Source: Campylobacter curvus
GTDB lineage: Bacteria; Campylobacterota; Campylobacteria; Campylobacterales; Campylobacteraceae
Direction of reading: 5' to 3'
Assembly (NCBI RefSeq): GCF_013372125.1
Contig: NZ_CP053826.1
Coordinates: 186,001-250,000, forward strand
DNA length: 64,000 nt
Position numbers and translations under genes: made by a program. Every line of letters begins with the position of its first letter. Position 1 is the stretch's first letter. Positions 16,530 to 25,794 of this stretch are shown here, piece by piece. The notes beneath the pieces are model-generated. The model was not told the origin of the DNA. It ran no database searches and saw nothing but the letters and a program-made list of their open reading frames with translations.

Positions 16530-17320
16530 AATTCCTAGCCTTGCAGGCTCTTTTTTGCTCCCTGCTCTTTGCTGCGAGCGCTACTCTTAGTGCGCAGGCT
16601 CTTAGCGCCGATGCCTCGGCCGCTCGCTCTCTTTTTAGCGATGAGAGTAAATTTGTCGATGAAAAAGGCTTCGTAAAGACAAAGGAGATAGTCGGTCTCT
16701 TGCAAGAAAACGGGCTTTTTGATGCGGCGTCATTTTCCTCTTCGAGCTTAAATTTAAAATTTACCACGAACGATGAAATTTCGCCTGCGATTTTTGTAAA
16801 AGCCCTAAATTTCAGCCTTGATATGATGGGCGTAAATATCGCCAGAGTCAATGAATTTTCAAATTTATCGCCTATTTCTTACTCTCTCATCGCGCTTAAA
16901 AGTGGTGGTATCGACCCCGTTTTGCTCGCTCAGGCTCTTGATGCAAGCGGCTTTGGGATTTTAGAATTTAGCAGACAAGGTGGCAATCTGGTCATCAGCC
17001 TTGAGGCAAAAGACGCACAGATAAAAAGCGGTGAGCCTATTTTTGGCGAGGAGTTTGTTTTACCGCGTTCTGCCGGGGCGTATTTTTTAAACACGAGCGG
17101 TGCTAGCGAGCTTGAGATCGTCTCTAACGAGCCTAGCCGCTGGGTGCCTTTGGTGAGGATCTATGATAAAAATTTAGAGCAGATAGTGAGCTTTGAAGAG
17201 CACAAGGCGATGCACAAATACGACTTACAGCTGCCAAGCGACGCCAAATACGTGCTGATAAGTGATAATATCGACATAAATAACATAAAAAACGACATAA
17301 GCGTAAAGCTTAGCAAATAG
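16523..17320 (+). CDS. Conserved periplasmic protein of unknown function
   Basis: A 265-residue protein with a Sec signal peptide (cleavage probably after SAQA) and a mixed alpha/beta periplasmic body with no recognisable catalytic motif. The start is TTG, overlapping the RodZ-like gene by 7 nt, so the two are translationally coupled. The C-terminal half (about residues 170-265) is beta-rich. The gene precedes the aminotransferase in the same order that I recall from C. jejuni. Function unknown. Confidence 0.7.
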   Translation: MVKFLALQALFCSLLFAASATLSAQALSADASAARSLFSDESKFVDEKGFVKTKEIVGLLQENGLFDAASFSSSSLNLKFTTNDEISPAIFVKALNFSLDMMGVNIARVNEFSNLSPISYSLIALKSGGIDPVLLAQALDASGFGILEFSRQGGNLVISLEAKDAQIKSGEPIFGEEFVLPRSAGAYFLNTSGASELEIVSNEPSRWVPLVRIYDKNLEQIVSFEEHKAMHKYDLQLPSDAKYVLISDNIDINNIKNDISVKLSK

Positions 17321-17329
17321 GAGGAAGCG

Positions 17330-18535
17330 ATGTTTGACGAGATTAGGTTCAACACGATCGAGAGGCTACCAAATTACGTATTTGCCGAGGTGAATGCGAT
17401 AAAAATGGCCGCACGTAGAAATGGCGAGGACATCATCGATTTTTCGATGGGAAACCCTGAAGGCCGCACGCCTCAGCACATCGTAGATAAGCTCTGTGAG
17501 AGCGCGCAAAAGGATAAAACGCACGGATATTCGGCGAGTGCCGGAATTTACAAGCTTCGTCTTGCTATTTGCAACTGGTACAAGCGAAAATACGATGTAA
17601 ATTTAGACCCGGATACCGAGGCTGTGGCGGTCATGGGCAGCAAAGAGGGCTTCGTGCATCTTACTCAAGCTATCATAAACCCGGGCGACGTCGCCGTAGT
17701 GCCGGATCCTGCATATCCGATACACACGCAAGCTTTTATAATCGCCGGCGGGAACGTCGCAAAGATGCCGCTAGTTTATAATGAAAAATTTGAGCTTGAC
17801 GAGAATAAATTTTTTGAAAATTTACAACAAACTATCCACGCCAGCTCGCCAAAGCCAAAATATGTAGTTGTAAATTTCCCGCACAATCCAACGACAGTCA
17901 CCGTGCAAAAGAGCTTTTACGAGCGACTGGTAGCGATGTCTAAAAAAGAGAGATTTTACATCATCTCCGATATCGCCTATGCGGACCTCACGTTTGATGG
18001 CTACAAAACGCCTAGTATCTTTGAGGTCGATGGGGCAAAAGACGTCGCGGTGGAGTGCTACACGCTTTCAAAAAGCTACAATATGGCAGGCTGGCGCGTA
18101 GGCTTCGTGTGCGGCAACAAACGCCTTTGCGCTGCGCTTAAAAAGATCAAATCATGGTTTGACTACGGCATGTTCACGCCGATACAAGTCGGTGCGACCG
18201 TGGCACTTGACGGGCCGCAAGAGTGTGTGAGCGAAATTTGCAAAATTTACGAGAAGCGCCGCGATGTGCTTATCGAAGTCTTTGAAAATGTGGGCTGGAG
18301 CATGCAAAAGCCAAGGGCCAGTATGTTTGTCTGGGCGAAGCTGCCGCCGCAAGTAGGCAACATAGGAAGCCTTGAGTTTTCAAAGCAGCTACTGACAAAA
18401 GCTTGCGTAGCTGTGAGCCCCGGTGTGGGCTTTGGCGAAGGTGGCAACGACTACGTCAGGATCGCTCTCATAGAAAATGAAAACCGTATCCGTCAAGCGG
18501 CCAGAAATGTCAAAAAATATTTGAAAGAATTTTAA
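17330..18535 (+). CDS. Class I PLP-dependent aminotransferase (LL-DAP/alanine aminotransferase-like)
   Basis: A 401-residue fold-type I aminotransferase. The PLP-binding lysine is K248 in TLSKSYNMAGWRVGF, with NFPHNPTT near residue 183 and SDIAYADL near 213. Sequence style (IDFSMGNPEG, VMGSKEGFVHL) places it in the LL-diaminopimelate aminotransferase/AlaC-like branch. It is coupled to homoserine dehydrogenase (TAATG overlap), pointing to aspartate-family amino-acid metabolism. The exact amino donor and acceptor are not certain. Confidence 0.88.
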   Translation: MFDEIRFNTIERLPNYVFAEVNAIKMAARRNGEDIIDFSMGNPEGRTPQHIVDKLCESAQKDKTHGYSASAGIYKLRLAICNWYKRKYDVNLDPDTEAVAVMGSKEGFVHLTQAIINPGDVAVVPDPAYPIHTQAFIIAGGNVAKMPLVYNEKFELDENKFFENLQQTIHASSPKPKYVVVNFPHNPTTVTVQKSFYERLVAMSKKERFYIISDIAYADLTFDGYKTPSIFEVDGAKDVAVECYTLSKSYNMAGWRVGFVCGNKRLCAALKKIKSWFDYGMFTPIQVGATVALDGPQECVSEICKIYEKRRDVLIEVFENVGWSMQKPRASMFVWAKLPPQVGNIGSLEFSKQLLTKACVAVSPGVGFGEGGNDYVRIALIENENRIRQAARNVKKYLKEF

Positions 18536-19797
18536 TGAATGTAGCAATCTTGGGCGTTGGCGTCGTCGGTAGCGAGGTCGCTAATATCCTTTTAAAAAAT
18601 AAAAAGATCATTACCGCAAGAAGCGGCCAGCAGATAATCCCGGTCGTTGGTGTGGTGCGAAATTTAGACAAAAAGCGAAACGTGAAGATACCGCTTAGCG
18701 CCGATATCGATAGTGTTATAAAGCGCGATGATATCGATGTTTATGTCGAGCTTATGGGCGGAGTGGACGAGCCTTACCGCGTGGTGAGCGAAATTTTAAA
18801 ACGCAAAAAAGCGGTCGTCACCGCGAATAAGGCGCTCTTGGCATATCACCGCTTTAAACTGCAAAATTTAGCCGCCGATACGCCCTTTGGCTTTGAGGCG
18901 AGCGTGGCCGGAGGCATACCTATCATAAAGACGCTACGCGAAGGGCTAAGTGCAAACCATATCCTCTCGATCAAAGGCATAATGAACGGCACGAGCAACT
19001 TTATCCTTACATCGATGATGAACGGCGGAGCGAATTTCGACGAAGCGCTGAGGACCGCTCAAAATTTAGGATATGCCGAGGCCGATCCTACCTTTGATAT
19101 CGGCGGCTTTGATGCGGCGCATAAGCTGCTTATCCTTGCCAGCATCGCATACGGCGTGCACGGCGATCCCGAGGATATTTTGATCGAGGGCATCGAGCGG
19201 ATAACGAAAGAGGATATATTTTTCGCAAATGATTTTGAATACGTGATAAAGCTGCTGGCTATCGCCAAAAAGGTAGGCGAAAAGGTCGAGCTGCGCGTGC
19301 ATCCGGCCCTTGTGCCAAAAGACAAGATGATAGCCAAGGTCGATGGAGTGATGAACGCAGTCAGCGTCGTAGGTGACGCGGTCGGCGAGACGATGTATTA
19401 CGGCGCTGGAGCGGGCGGAGCGGCTACGGCAAGTGCCGTGATAAGCGATCTAATCGACATCGCAAGAGGGCTTAAAACCCCTATGCTAGGCTACAAATCG
19501 CCCCTTGAAAAAGAGCTCAAGCTGCTTGCTCAAGATGAAATTCGCACGAAATATTATTTTAGACTGCGCGTCGAGGACAAGGTCGGCGTGCTGGCGAAGA
19601 TCACAAATTTGATGAGCGAAAATCACCTTTCTATCGATAGCTTTTTACAAAAGCCAGTCACCAAAAGCGAGGGCGAGGTAACGCTATTTTTCACGACGCA
19701 TACGAGCTTGGAGGCTGACGTCAAAAGCGTAATAGGGCTTTTGAAAAAGCAAAATTTCATAAAAGAAGATCCGTTTATGATAAGGATCGAAGAGTAG
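18535..19797 (+). CDS. hom: Homoserine dehydrogenase
   Basis: This 420-residue enzyme reduces aspartate semialdehyde to homoserine for threonine and methionine synthesis. The N-terminal NAD(P) motif is GVGVVGSEV, followed by ELMGGVDEPYR and the NGTSNFILTSM substrate block near residue 150. A C-terminal ACT domain (about residues 345-420, RVEDKVGVLAKITNLMSEN) suggests feedback inhibition, typically by threonine. It is translationally coupled to the aminotransferase before it and to the yraN gene after it. Confidence 0.96.
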   Translation: MNVAILGVGVVGSEVANILLKNKKIITARSGQQIIPVVGVVRNLDKKRNVKIPLSADIDSVIKRDDIDVYVELMGGVDEPYRVVSEILKRKKAVVTANKALLAYHRFKLQNLAADTPFGFEASVAGGIPIIKTLREGLSANHILSIKGIMNGTSNFILTSMMNGGANFDEALRTAQNLGYAEADPTFDIGGFDAAHKLLILASIAYGVHGDPEDILIEGIERITKEDIFFANDFEYVIKLLAIAKKVGEKVELRVHPALVPKDKMIAKVDGVMNAVSVVGDAVGETMYYGAGAGGAATASAVISDLIDIARGLKTPMLGYKSPLEKELKLLAQDEIRTKYYFRLRVEDKVGVLAKITNLMSENHLSIDSFLQKPVTKSEGEVTLFFTTHTSLEADVKSVIGLLKKQNFIKEDPFMIRIEE

Positions 19798-20135
19798 TGG
19801 GACTTAGAGAGTATCTCTTTGGCAAAAGCTCGGAAGATAAGGCCAGTAGGTACCTAGAGAGGCTGAAATTTAAAATAATCGAGCGAAATTTTCACTCAAA
19901 ATTCGGCGAGATAGATATCATCGCCTTAAAAGATGAAATTTTGCACTTTATCGAGGTCAAGGCGACTGATGGCGATTACGAAGCGCAGTATAGATTGACC
20001 GCGTCAAAATACGCTAAAATTTTAAAAGCGGTCGATTATTATTTGCTTAAAAATGGCGGGAATTTTGATTTTCAGATCGATTTGCTCGTCATAAAAAAAG
20101 ACGAATTCGAGCTGATAGAAAATATTAGTTTATAA
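19797..20135 (+). CDS. UPF0102/YraN-family nuclease-like protein
   Basis: A 112-residue protein of the YraN family, with a restriction-endonuclease-like core. GEIDIIALKDEILHFIEVKA gives the D...E-x-K arrangement. The N-terminal SEDKASRYLERLKFKIIERN is also typical. The start is GTG, sharing a base with the hom stop. The cellular role of this family is not settled. Confidence 0.88.
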   Translation: MGLREYLFGKSSEDKASRYLERLKFKIIERNFHSKFGEIDIIALKDEILHFIEVKATDGDYEAQYRLTASKYAKILKAVDYYLLKNGGNFDFQIDLLVIKKDEFELIENISL

Positions 20136-20166
20136 AAATTATTATTTAGAAAAAATTCAGAAAAAT

Positions 20167-20184
20167 TGGTGTATAATCACACCA
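20167..20184 (+). promoter_or_regulatory. trxA -10 box inside a perfect inverted repeat
   Basis: TGGTGT-ATAATC-ACACCA is a perfect 6-bp inverted repeat that encloses the -10 element TATAAT (20172-20177), 30 nt before the trxA start codon. The placement is what an operator occluding RNA polymerase would look like. Confidence 0.45.
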
Positions 20185-20206
20185 TTTAAAAAACAAAGGA
20201 GAAACA

Positions 20207-20521
20207 ATGGGAAAATACATAGAGCTTACAACTGCAAATTTCAATGTCGCCAAAGAGGGCGTCGCGCTCGTCGATTTTTGGGCGCCATGGTGCGGACCTT
20301 GCCGTATGCTAGCCCCAGTCATCGAGGAGCTTGCGGAGGATTTTGACGGCAAAGCTAAAATTTGCAAGGTAAATACCGATGAAGTGCAGGACTTGGCGGT
20401 TGAATTCGGCATCAGATCGATCCCGACATTGCTATTTTTCAAAAATGGCGAAGTAGTCGATCAAATGGTCGGCGCACAGTCAAAACAGGCTATTACCGAC
20501 AAGCTGAATTCACTTCTTTAA
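20207..20521 (+). CDS. trxA: Thioredoxin
   Basis: A 104-residue canonical thioredoxin with active site W28-C29-G30-P31-C32 and the cis-proline IPTLLFFKNGE loop. It is the cytoplasmic disulfide reductant for ribonucleotide reductase and peroxiredoxins, including the Bcp encoded at 43777. It has its own promoter and an AAAGGAG ribosome site. Its stop overlaps the following membrane protein gene (TAATG), and trxB follows that. Confidence 0.98.
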   Translation: MGKYIELTTANFNVAKEGVALVDFWAPWCGPCRMLAPVIEELAEDFDGKAKICKVNTDEVQDLAVEFGIRSIPTLLFFKNGEVVDQMVGAQSKQAITDKLNSLL

Positions 20522-20973
20522 TGGCTTTAAAAAATAGGGGAAGCTTGCTTCCTCTAACGTACATCTTCGGCTCATTTTTCGGTGCAGCCATGATAGCGAT
20601 AGTTTTTGCGTATAATAATTATCGATTTTCAAAGTATAAATTTATAGATTTTTCACAGCTCGTTTTTTACGAAAAGAGCGAAATTTTCAAGCCAAAAGAG
20701 CCTAGATACACTATTTTGGTATTTAGCTCGAACCAGTCAAAGATAGATGAAATTTTAGCGGGAGAAAAAATAGCCCAGCCCGTTATCGCTGTGGATATGT
20801 TTCAAAAGCGTGGCGACTCGAACGAAACGCTAAAATACATAAGCTCGGATATCAATACGATACTAAAACTGATGAATACCTTAAATATCACGAGCGTGCC
20901 AAGCAGCGTGCAGATAGTGCATCAAAACGGCGAAATTTACAAACAAGACTCGAAAATAAAAACGATAAAATAA
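20521..20973 (+). CDS. Membrane-anchored thioredoxin-fold-like protein lacking CXXC
   Basis: A 150-residue protein with one N-terminal transmembrane helix (about residues 11-30) and a soluble domain. The order YTILVFSSNQ, then helix, then ITSVPSSVQIVHQNGEIYKQ recalls the thioredoxin strand/cis-Pro/hairpin pattern. There is no cysteine anywhere, so it cannot be a redox thioredoxin. It lies between trxA and trxB, coupled to trxA by TAATG, which suggests a partner or scaffold role (inference). A homologue in this position may be conserved in Campylobacter. Confidence 0.65.
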   Translation: MALKNRGSLLPLTYIFGSFFGAAMIAIVFAYNNYRFSKYKFIDFSQLVFYEKSEIFKPKEPRYTILVFSSNQSKIDEILAGEKIAQPVIAVDMFQKRGDSNETLKYISSDINTILKLMNTLNITSVPSSVQIVHQNGEIYKQDSKIKTIK

Positions 20974-20983
20974 AGGATAAAAT

Positions 20984-21922
20984 ATGTTAGATTTAGCGAT
21001 CATAGGAGGCGGACCGGCCGGGCTTAGTGCCGGGCTTTATGCTACTCGCGGTGGGCTTAAAAATGTCGTGATGTTTGAAAAGGGCGAGCCTGGCGGTCAG
21101 ATCACCTCAAGCTCGGAGATAGAAAACTACCCAGGACAAAAGAGCCCAGGTGAAAGCGGGTTTGATTTCATGAGTACGTGGTGGGCGCAGTGCAGTCATT
21201 TTGGGCTCGTTCATAAATGGGCAAACGTCGTAGGCGTGAGACAAAACGCCGATAAGAGCTTTGAAATTTTGCTAGAAGGCGGCAAAAGCGAGCAAGCAAA
21301 GGCTGTCATCGTGGCTACCGGCTCTGTGCCGCGCCGCGCCGGGTTTAAAGGCGAGGACGAGTTTTTCGGACGCGGAGTCAGCACGTGCGCCACATGCGAT
21401 GGCTTTTTTTATAAAAATAAAGAGGTCGCAGTCCTTGGCGGCGGTGATACGGCGATAGAGGAGGCGATCTATCTAGCTAATATCGCGTCTAAAGTCTATG
21501 TGATCCATAGGCGAGAGGAATTTCGTGCGGCTCCGACAACGGTGCAAAAGGCCCGCCAAAACGAGAAAATCGAGTTCATCACGAGCGCCACGATAAAAGA
21601 GGCATACGGTGATAAATCAGGGCTAAACGGGCTTATTTTAAACACGAAAGAGGGTGAGCGCGACCTGAAAGTGCCGGGCGTCTTTACCTTCGTGGGACTT
21701 AATGTGAATAACGAAATTTTAAAGCTTGAAGACGGCTCTTTTATCTGCAAGATGAGCGAGGGTGGTCAAGTCGATGTGGATCTAAAAATGCAAAGTAGCG
21801 TGCCCGGGCTATTTGCGGCAGGCGACATCAGAAAAGACGCTCCAAAGCAAGTCATCGTCGCAGCCGGAGACGGTGCAGTAGCCGCACTTAGCGCGATGAG
21901 CTATATCGAGAGCTTGCATTAA
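20984..21922 (+). CDS. trxB: Thioredoxin reductase
   Basis: A 312-residue low-molecular-weight flavoprotein with FAD motif [15 protein letters not shown] (residues 6-20), redox-active C135-A-T-C138 and a second nucleotide motif [10 protein letters not shown]. The late GLFAAGDIR motif contacts FAD. It uses NADPH (or NADH) to reduce thioredoxin. It is the third gene of the trx unit, 10 nt after its neighbour. Confidence 0.96.
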   Translation: MLDLAIIGGGPAGLSAGLYATRGGLKNVVMFEKGEPGGQITSSSEIENYPGQKSPGESGFDFMSTWWAQCSHFGLVHKWANVVGVRQNADKSFEILLEGGKSEQAKAVIVATGSVPRRAGFKGEDEFFGRGVSTCATCDGFFYKNKEVAVLGGGDTAIEEAIYLANIASKVYVIHRREEFRAAPTTVQKARQNEKIEFITSATIKEAYGDKSGLNGLILNTKEGERDLKVPGVFTFVGLNVNNEILKLEDGSFICKMSEGGQVDVDLKMQSSVPGLFAAGDIRKDAPKQVIVAAGDGAVAALSAMSYIESLH

Positions 21923-21930
21923 AATTTTAA

Positions 21931-21954
21931 GAATTTAGCCCTAGGGCTAAATTC
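21931..21954. terminator. Perfect 24-nt palindrome after trxB
   Basis: GAATTTAGCCCT joined to AGGGCTAAATTC is a perfect palindrome 8 nt after the trxB stop. It forms a 10-bp stem with a four-base turn in RNA. There is no U-tract behind it, so it may stabilise the 3' end or terminate weakly. Confidence 0.5.
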
Positions 21955-22058
21955 TGCCTTATGAGCCGCATCAAAATAAATTTCTGCTTTAGTCTCGTCT
22001 GATTATCGATTTTTACCAAAAATATGCTAAATTTAGCCAAAATTTTAAAGGATAAACG

Positions 22059-22823
22059 ATGGTAAATATCGGTATACACGGCGCTAGCGGTAAAATGGGG
22101 CAGATGATAATAAACTGCTTAAAGGGTAGCAAAGATGCGAAGCTAACTGCACTTTACACGATCGAGCCGCTCGAAAGCGCACCGGAGGGTGTCATAGTGA
22201 CAAATGATCTTAATGAGCTCTTTGCAAACTGCGACGTGGTCATCGACTTTACGATAAAAGAGGGCGCGCTAAATCTCATAAACTACGCAAGGACGAACCC
22301 AAAGCCCCTAGTTATCGGCACTACGGGGCTTGGCGAGGAGGGTGCTGGAGTGCTAAATTTAGCCGCGAACGCGATGCCTATCCTTTACGCCACAAATATG
22401 AGCCTAGGCGTAGCCGTACTAAATCGGCTCGCCAGCCTCGCGGCTAAAACTCTCGCGGAATTTGATATCGAGATCGTCGAGCAGCACCACAGACACAAAA
22501 AGGACGCCCCAAGCGGCACGGCTCTCACACTTGCCGAGTACGCTGCAAACGCTCGCGGGCTAAATTTAAAAGACGTCATCGTCACGGGTCGCGACGGGCT
22601 AGTGGGGGCTAGGAGCAAAGACGAGATCGCAGTGCTCGCCGTGCGCGGTGGTGACGTGGTCGGACGGCATACGATCGGTTTTTATAACGATGGCGAGTTC
22701 ATCGAGATAAATCACACCGCGACAAGCCGCGCGACCTTCGCCAAAGGAGCGATAAAAGCCGCCGTGTGGCTTAGCTCGCAAAAAAACGGGCTTTATAGTA
22801 TATATAATTGTTTGGGATTGTAA
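22059..22823 (+). CDS. dapB: 4-hydroxy-tetrahydrodipicolinate reductase
   Basis: This 254-residue enzyme makes tetrahydrodipicolinate in the lysine/meso-diaminopimelate pathway. The N-terminal nucleotide motif is GASGKMGQ (residues 8-15). The catalytic block [17 protein letters not shown] is intact. It has an AAAGGA ribosome site. I recall dapB next to purF in C. jejuni; here 8.4 kb of accessory DNA separates them. Confidence 0.96.
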   Translation: MVNIGIHGASGKMGQMIINCLKGSKDAKLTALYTIEPLESAPEGVIVTNDLNELFANCDVVIDFTIKEGALNLINYARTNPKPLVIGTTGLGEEGAGVLNLAANAMPILYATNMSLGVAVLNRLASLAAKTLAEFDIEIVEQHHRHKKDAPSGTALTLAEYAANARGLNLKDVIVTGRDGLVGARSKDEIAVLAVRGGDVVGRHTIGFYNDGEFIEINHTATSRATFAKGAIKAAVWLSSQKNGLYSIYNCLGL

Positions 22824-22840
22824 AATTTAGAATAAATTTA

Positions 22841-22864
22841 GGCGGCTTGCTTTTGCAAACCGCC
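22841..22864. terminator. Terminator hairpin after dapB
   Basis: GGCGGCTTGC-TTTT-GCAAACCGCC forms a stem with a single mismatch, 17 nt after the dapB stop. A minus-strand open frame ends at 22872, so the hairpin may serve both convergent directions. Confidence 0.55.
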
Positions 22865-22871
22865 CGTTTAG

Positions 22872-23081
22872 CTACTTTTGGCTATCGATTTTTTTAAGAT
22901 TTTCCTGCGCTTCTTTGATGAAGTCGTCCTTTTTGAGGCTCTCGATCTGCTCTTTTGTAAGCGGAGTGGATTTTTCAAAATGCGAATCGACTCTCATTTT
23001 TTGATTGCCGTCTTTATCTAATCCCACCCTAAGTGGTTTTAATGTAAAATTTACTGATAAATCACTTAAAGGTAATTTATG
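22872..23081 (-). pseudogene. Small open frame, probably the 3' remnant of a truncated gene
   Basis: On the minus strand a 69-codon frame runs from just after a TGA at 23082-23084 to a TAG at 22872. Its product has protein-like composition (DKDGNQKMRVDSHFEKSTPL, then KEQIESLKKDDFIKEAQ). It has no convincing start: a GTG and an internal ATG lack ribosome sites. It stops looking like coding exactly where the plus-strand hydrolase gene begins. The simplest reading is that the left end of the accessory insertion removed its 5' part. A short intact gene starting at the internal ATG is the alternative. Confidence 0.4.
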
Positions 23082-23144
23082 TCATTTGCGCAGCGTATCG
23101 ATACCGACTCTTTTGAAAATTTAAAAAAGCTCGTAATATATTAA
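23079..23144 (+). pseudogene. First frame of the lysozyme/M23 gene
   Basis: ATG at 23079 preceded by AGGTAAT opens a 21-codon frame ending at TAA 23142. At codons TTA-AAA-AAG (23121-23129) the heptamer A AAA AAG occurs. A -1 slip there continues as ARNILRGDGNEAYYHA and on to 23599. The downstream frame has no start codon of its own after its upstream stop at 23114-23116. Confidence 0.55.
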
Positions 23145-23599
23145 GAGGCGATGGCAATGAGGCGTATTATCATGCTAAAACGCCAAGTATCGGATACGGC
23201 TTTGATCTAAACGATAAAAATATCTTAAAAATAATCTGCGATGAAATTTACGAAAGTTCTCCTCCAGATAAAAACGAGCTAAGCGGGCTTTATGAGACTA
23301 TAAAAGGTGTAAATCCAAAAACAAATGAAAACTTAGCTAATGCCATAGATAGATATCTGGATACTATCCGTCTTGCTGATAAAAAGGGCGATAAACCCAA
23401 GAAAAAGGACACTTCCTCTTCGAGCGCCCAAAGAAAATTTCCCGCCTTTAAATTTAACTTTGAGAGACAAAAGCAGAGGGTCTTTATAAAGATATTGGAG
23501 CTTTTTAGGCAAAATCTCGATGGCAGTGTCTCATATTCGCCTATTGAACCGTTACGGAGCGAATTTAACGAAACTTCGCAAAGTAGCAAAGAATCTTAG
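23117..23599 (+). pseudogene. Second frame: lysozyme-like catalytic region
   Basis: This open frame of about 160 codons lacks a start codon. It contains GNEAYYHAKTPSIGYGFDL, which resembles the active-site hairpin of T4-type/phage lysozymes. The residue aligning with the catalytic glutamate appears to be aspartate (RGDGN), although the alignment is by eye. It ends at TAG 23597. Coding resumes one base earlier in phase within a CAAAG...CAAAG duplication at about 23579-23591. Confidence 0.5.
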
Positions 23600-23604
23600 C
23601 CCTT

Positions 23605-24063
23605 ATGGCGTCGATGTATATTTCAAATCAAACCGCACCCGCCCTTAGTGATGATGTCAAATACGCCCTTCGTGATAAAAGCAGACTTAAAACCTGGTAC
23701 ACCTTAAGATACGATAACGCTTCTTTAAGTATGAAAAGAGCCCGTGATATGTTTGTCATTTCAAACCGCTTCGGTTTGTTTGAAAGCGATAGCGGTTTTA
23801 CTCCCGCCGCTTCGAGTGCGCCTGATGTAAATGATATAGACGTATCGTTTAAAGAGTGTATCGATGTTTTTAGCTTTTTAAATATCGCCAAATCCCCATT
23901 TGCAAAGGATAAAACGTATCTTTCGTATATGAAATGCTACGAAGAGGATATGAAATTTACTCGGGATGTGGATATGGCGGAACAAGGCGCAACTCCCTCG
24001 ATCAAACCCGAACGATTAAAGAGTATGCCGCGTCTTCAAATAATATTGACGGCGAGTATGTGA
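23605..24063 (+). pseudogene. Third frame: end of the lysozyme-like domain
   Basis: This frame begins with LALMASMYISNQTAPALSDD and ALRDKSRLKTWYTLRYDN. The pattern matches the second lobe of phage-type lysozymes (short helices, then a WY-RY motif and RARxMF). Meaningful coding ends near 24000, after MAEQGATPSI, where the frame at 23934-24881 takes over at DQTRTIKEY. The listed stop at 24063 belongs to shadow sequence. Confidence 0.5.
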
Positions 24064-24881
24064 AATTCGGTGAAATTCTAAAGCCCTTTTGCGATAAGAT
24101 AAATAGTATTTTAAAAGAGGCTTCGCCTCATACCTTCGCTCTTAAAAACATCTACTGCGTAGATACGTTAAATCCGTGGTCTCACAACGCCGCAAGGATA
24201 AATAAGCTCTTAAAGCAAAGAAGCATAGAGGGGGAATTTAAAAAAGGTGAAAAGACTAATATATTAATCGTCATCCCTAGCCCCACTCCCACACCCATAC
24301 GGATAAAGCAGCCTGGTTTCACCCGTATCGTTTTTCTTTTAGCACCGGGGGCTAGGCTTGATTGCCCGGATCTTATCACGGACAAGACAAAAGGCGAGAG
24401 CGAGCTGGTGCTTATGGACTACGACGCCTCTAAATCGTCCGCTCAAAGTAAAACGATAAATGTCATAAACGCAAAGACCAATGAAGAAGAGAGGATGTAT
24501 CTTGATAAAGAGGGGCTATTTACTACGCTTGATGATAAATTTTCATTCGATAATCGCAATATCTTAAATTTAACCTTCTTTGAGGATATGAAATTTTACC
24601 TTTACAACTTCGCTAAGGAGCATAACTACTCCATCCTTTCAAGCAAGGCTTCAAGGATGTTTGATATAAAGCTAAGGCTAACGGACGGTAGCATCGGCTC
24701 GCAATCTTGCAAAAGCGAAGGAAATTTCACCCTTATCCTCACAAATCTCATCATCACGGACGACTGGAGAGATAAAACGGACATCAAAAAACTCTACCTT
24801 CACAACTGCGAAGATAAAAGCGTATATGAAACCACCGACATCAAGATAAATGAAGATAGCAATCAAAGCGAAAAAGAGTAA
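23934..24881 (+). pseudogene. Fourth frame: central region of the hydrolase
   Basis: From about 24000 this frame is coding, starting at DQTRTIKEYAASSNNIDGEY. It holds a stretch rich in lysine, aspartate and isoleucine, with a phosphate-loop-free alpha/beta pattern and LNPWSHNAARINKLL. I recognise no domain. It ends at a TAA at 24879, and the 24850 frame continues in the +1 phase at KDRQGSRTDKEP. This boundary could also be a true gene junction with a 32-nt overlap. Confidence 0.45.
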
Positions 24882-25794
24882 AGATAGACAAGGCTCCCGA
24901 ACCGATAAAGAGCCCTCTTACACCGTAAAATTTAACTTCAACCTAAATTTAGACGGATCAAGCAATGCCTTTAAAAGAACTACAAAGCTTATCATATACA
25001 CGAGCGATCTAAGCAAGACCCACTCTACCCAGGATATACATAAACTATCAAGCATAGCCATCGTATCACTAAATGAAAGCGACAAAGAAAAAGGCGAATT
25101 TACATTCACAAACAAGGTCTCTACCGTAAACGTGCTTCATCACATCACTCATCTAAGCTCAAATAACACAAATCCTTTTAAAATAGACGAGGATATAGAC
25201 ATAAAGGCTCACTATAAAGCTACCCCAAATGACAACGGCTATAAAGAGGTGAAATTCGCCTACGCCATAGCTAAAACCGACAAATTTAACGAACTGGTTA
25301 AAAAAGAACCCACAGGAGTAGTAAATCTAAAAGACAAGGTAGCAACGATAAATAGCGAACAAGAAAGCAAGGATATTATATTTAATCCTAGTAAAGATAT
25401 AAAAGACGAAAAAGAGCTTCAAAAGCTAAAAGAGGGAAATCACTCCTTAGTTATATTCGCATACTTGCAAGATAAACAAGCAAGCTCTACTAAAAGTAAC
25501 GACCCGGAATATACACCAGCCTTTAAAACAAATTACGGCAAGACCCACATAAGGTTTGATTTTAAAATTCCTATGTATTTGGAATTTACGGGTAGCAAGC
25601 TTATCATATACGAATTCGAAGATATGGATGAAGATAATATCTTTGGGGCTGGGGTGAATGCAAGACTTTCCGATAAGGAGTGCTATATAAACTCCGGTCT
25701 AAACAAAGGCAATGACGATACTAGAAGATTTAAATACTATCCTTTACGCATCAAAGCCTACGTCTTATCAACTATCTCAAAACGGCATTGGTAA
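24850..25794 (+). pseudogene. Fifth frame: linker region of the hydrolase
   Basis: A lysine/asparagine-rich beta-type segment with no signal peptide (YTVKFNFNLNLDGSSN, later KTHIRFDFKIPMYLEF). This style occurs in the spacer domains of large secreted effectors. Coding leaves this frame near 25785, where LSTIS continues in the next frame as QNGIGNDKLSYKLYSR. The annotated end SKRHW is read-through into the wrong phase. Confidence 0.45.

Noticed and set aside
23587-23599. A second programmed slippery site at the next frame change
   Set aside because: No X XXY YYZ heptamer there; the CAAAG duplication suggests an indel instead.
24850-24881. Independent gene starting at 24850
   Set aside because: Its ATG lies inside meaningful coding of the preceding frame and has no ribosome site; one continuous polypeptide fits better, though a true overlap cannot be excluded.
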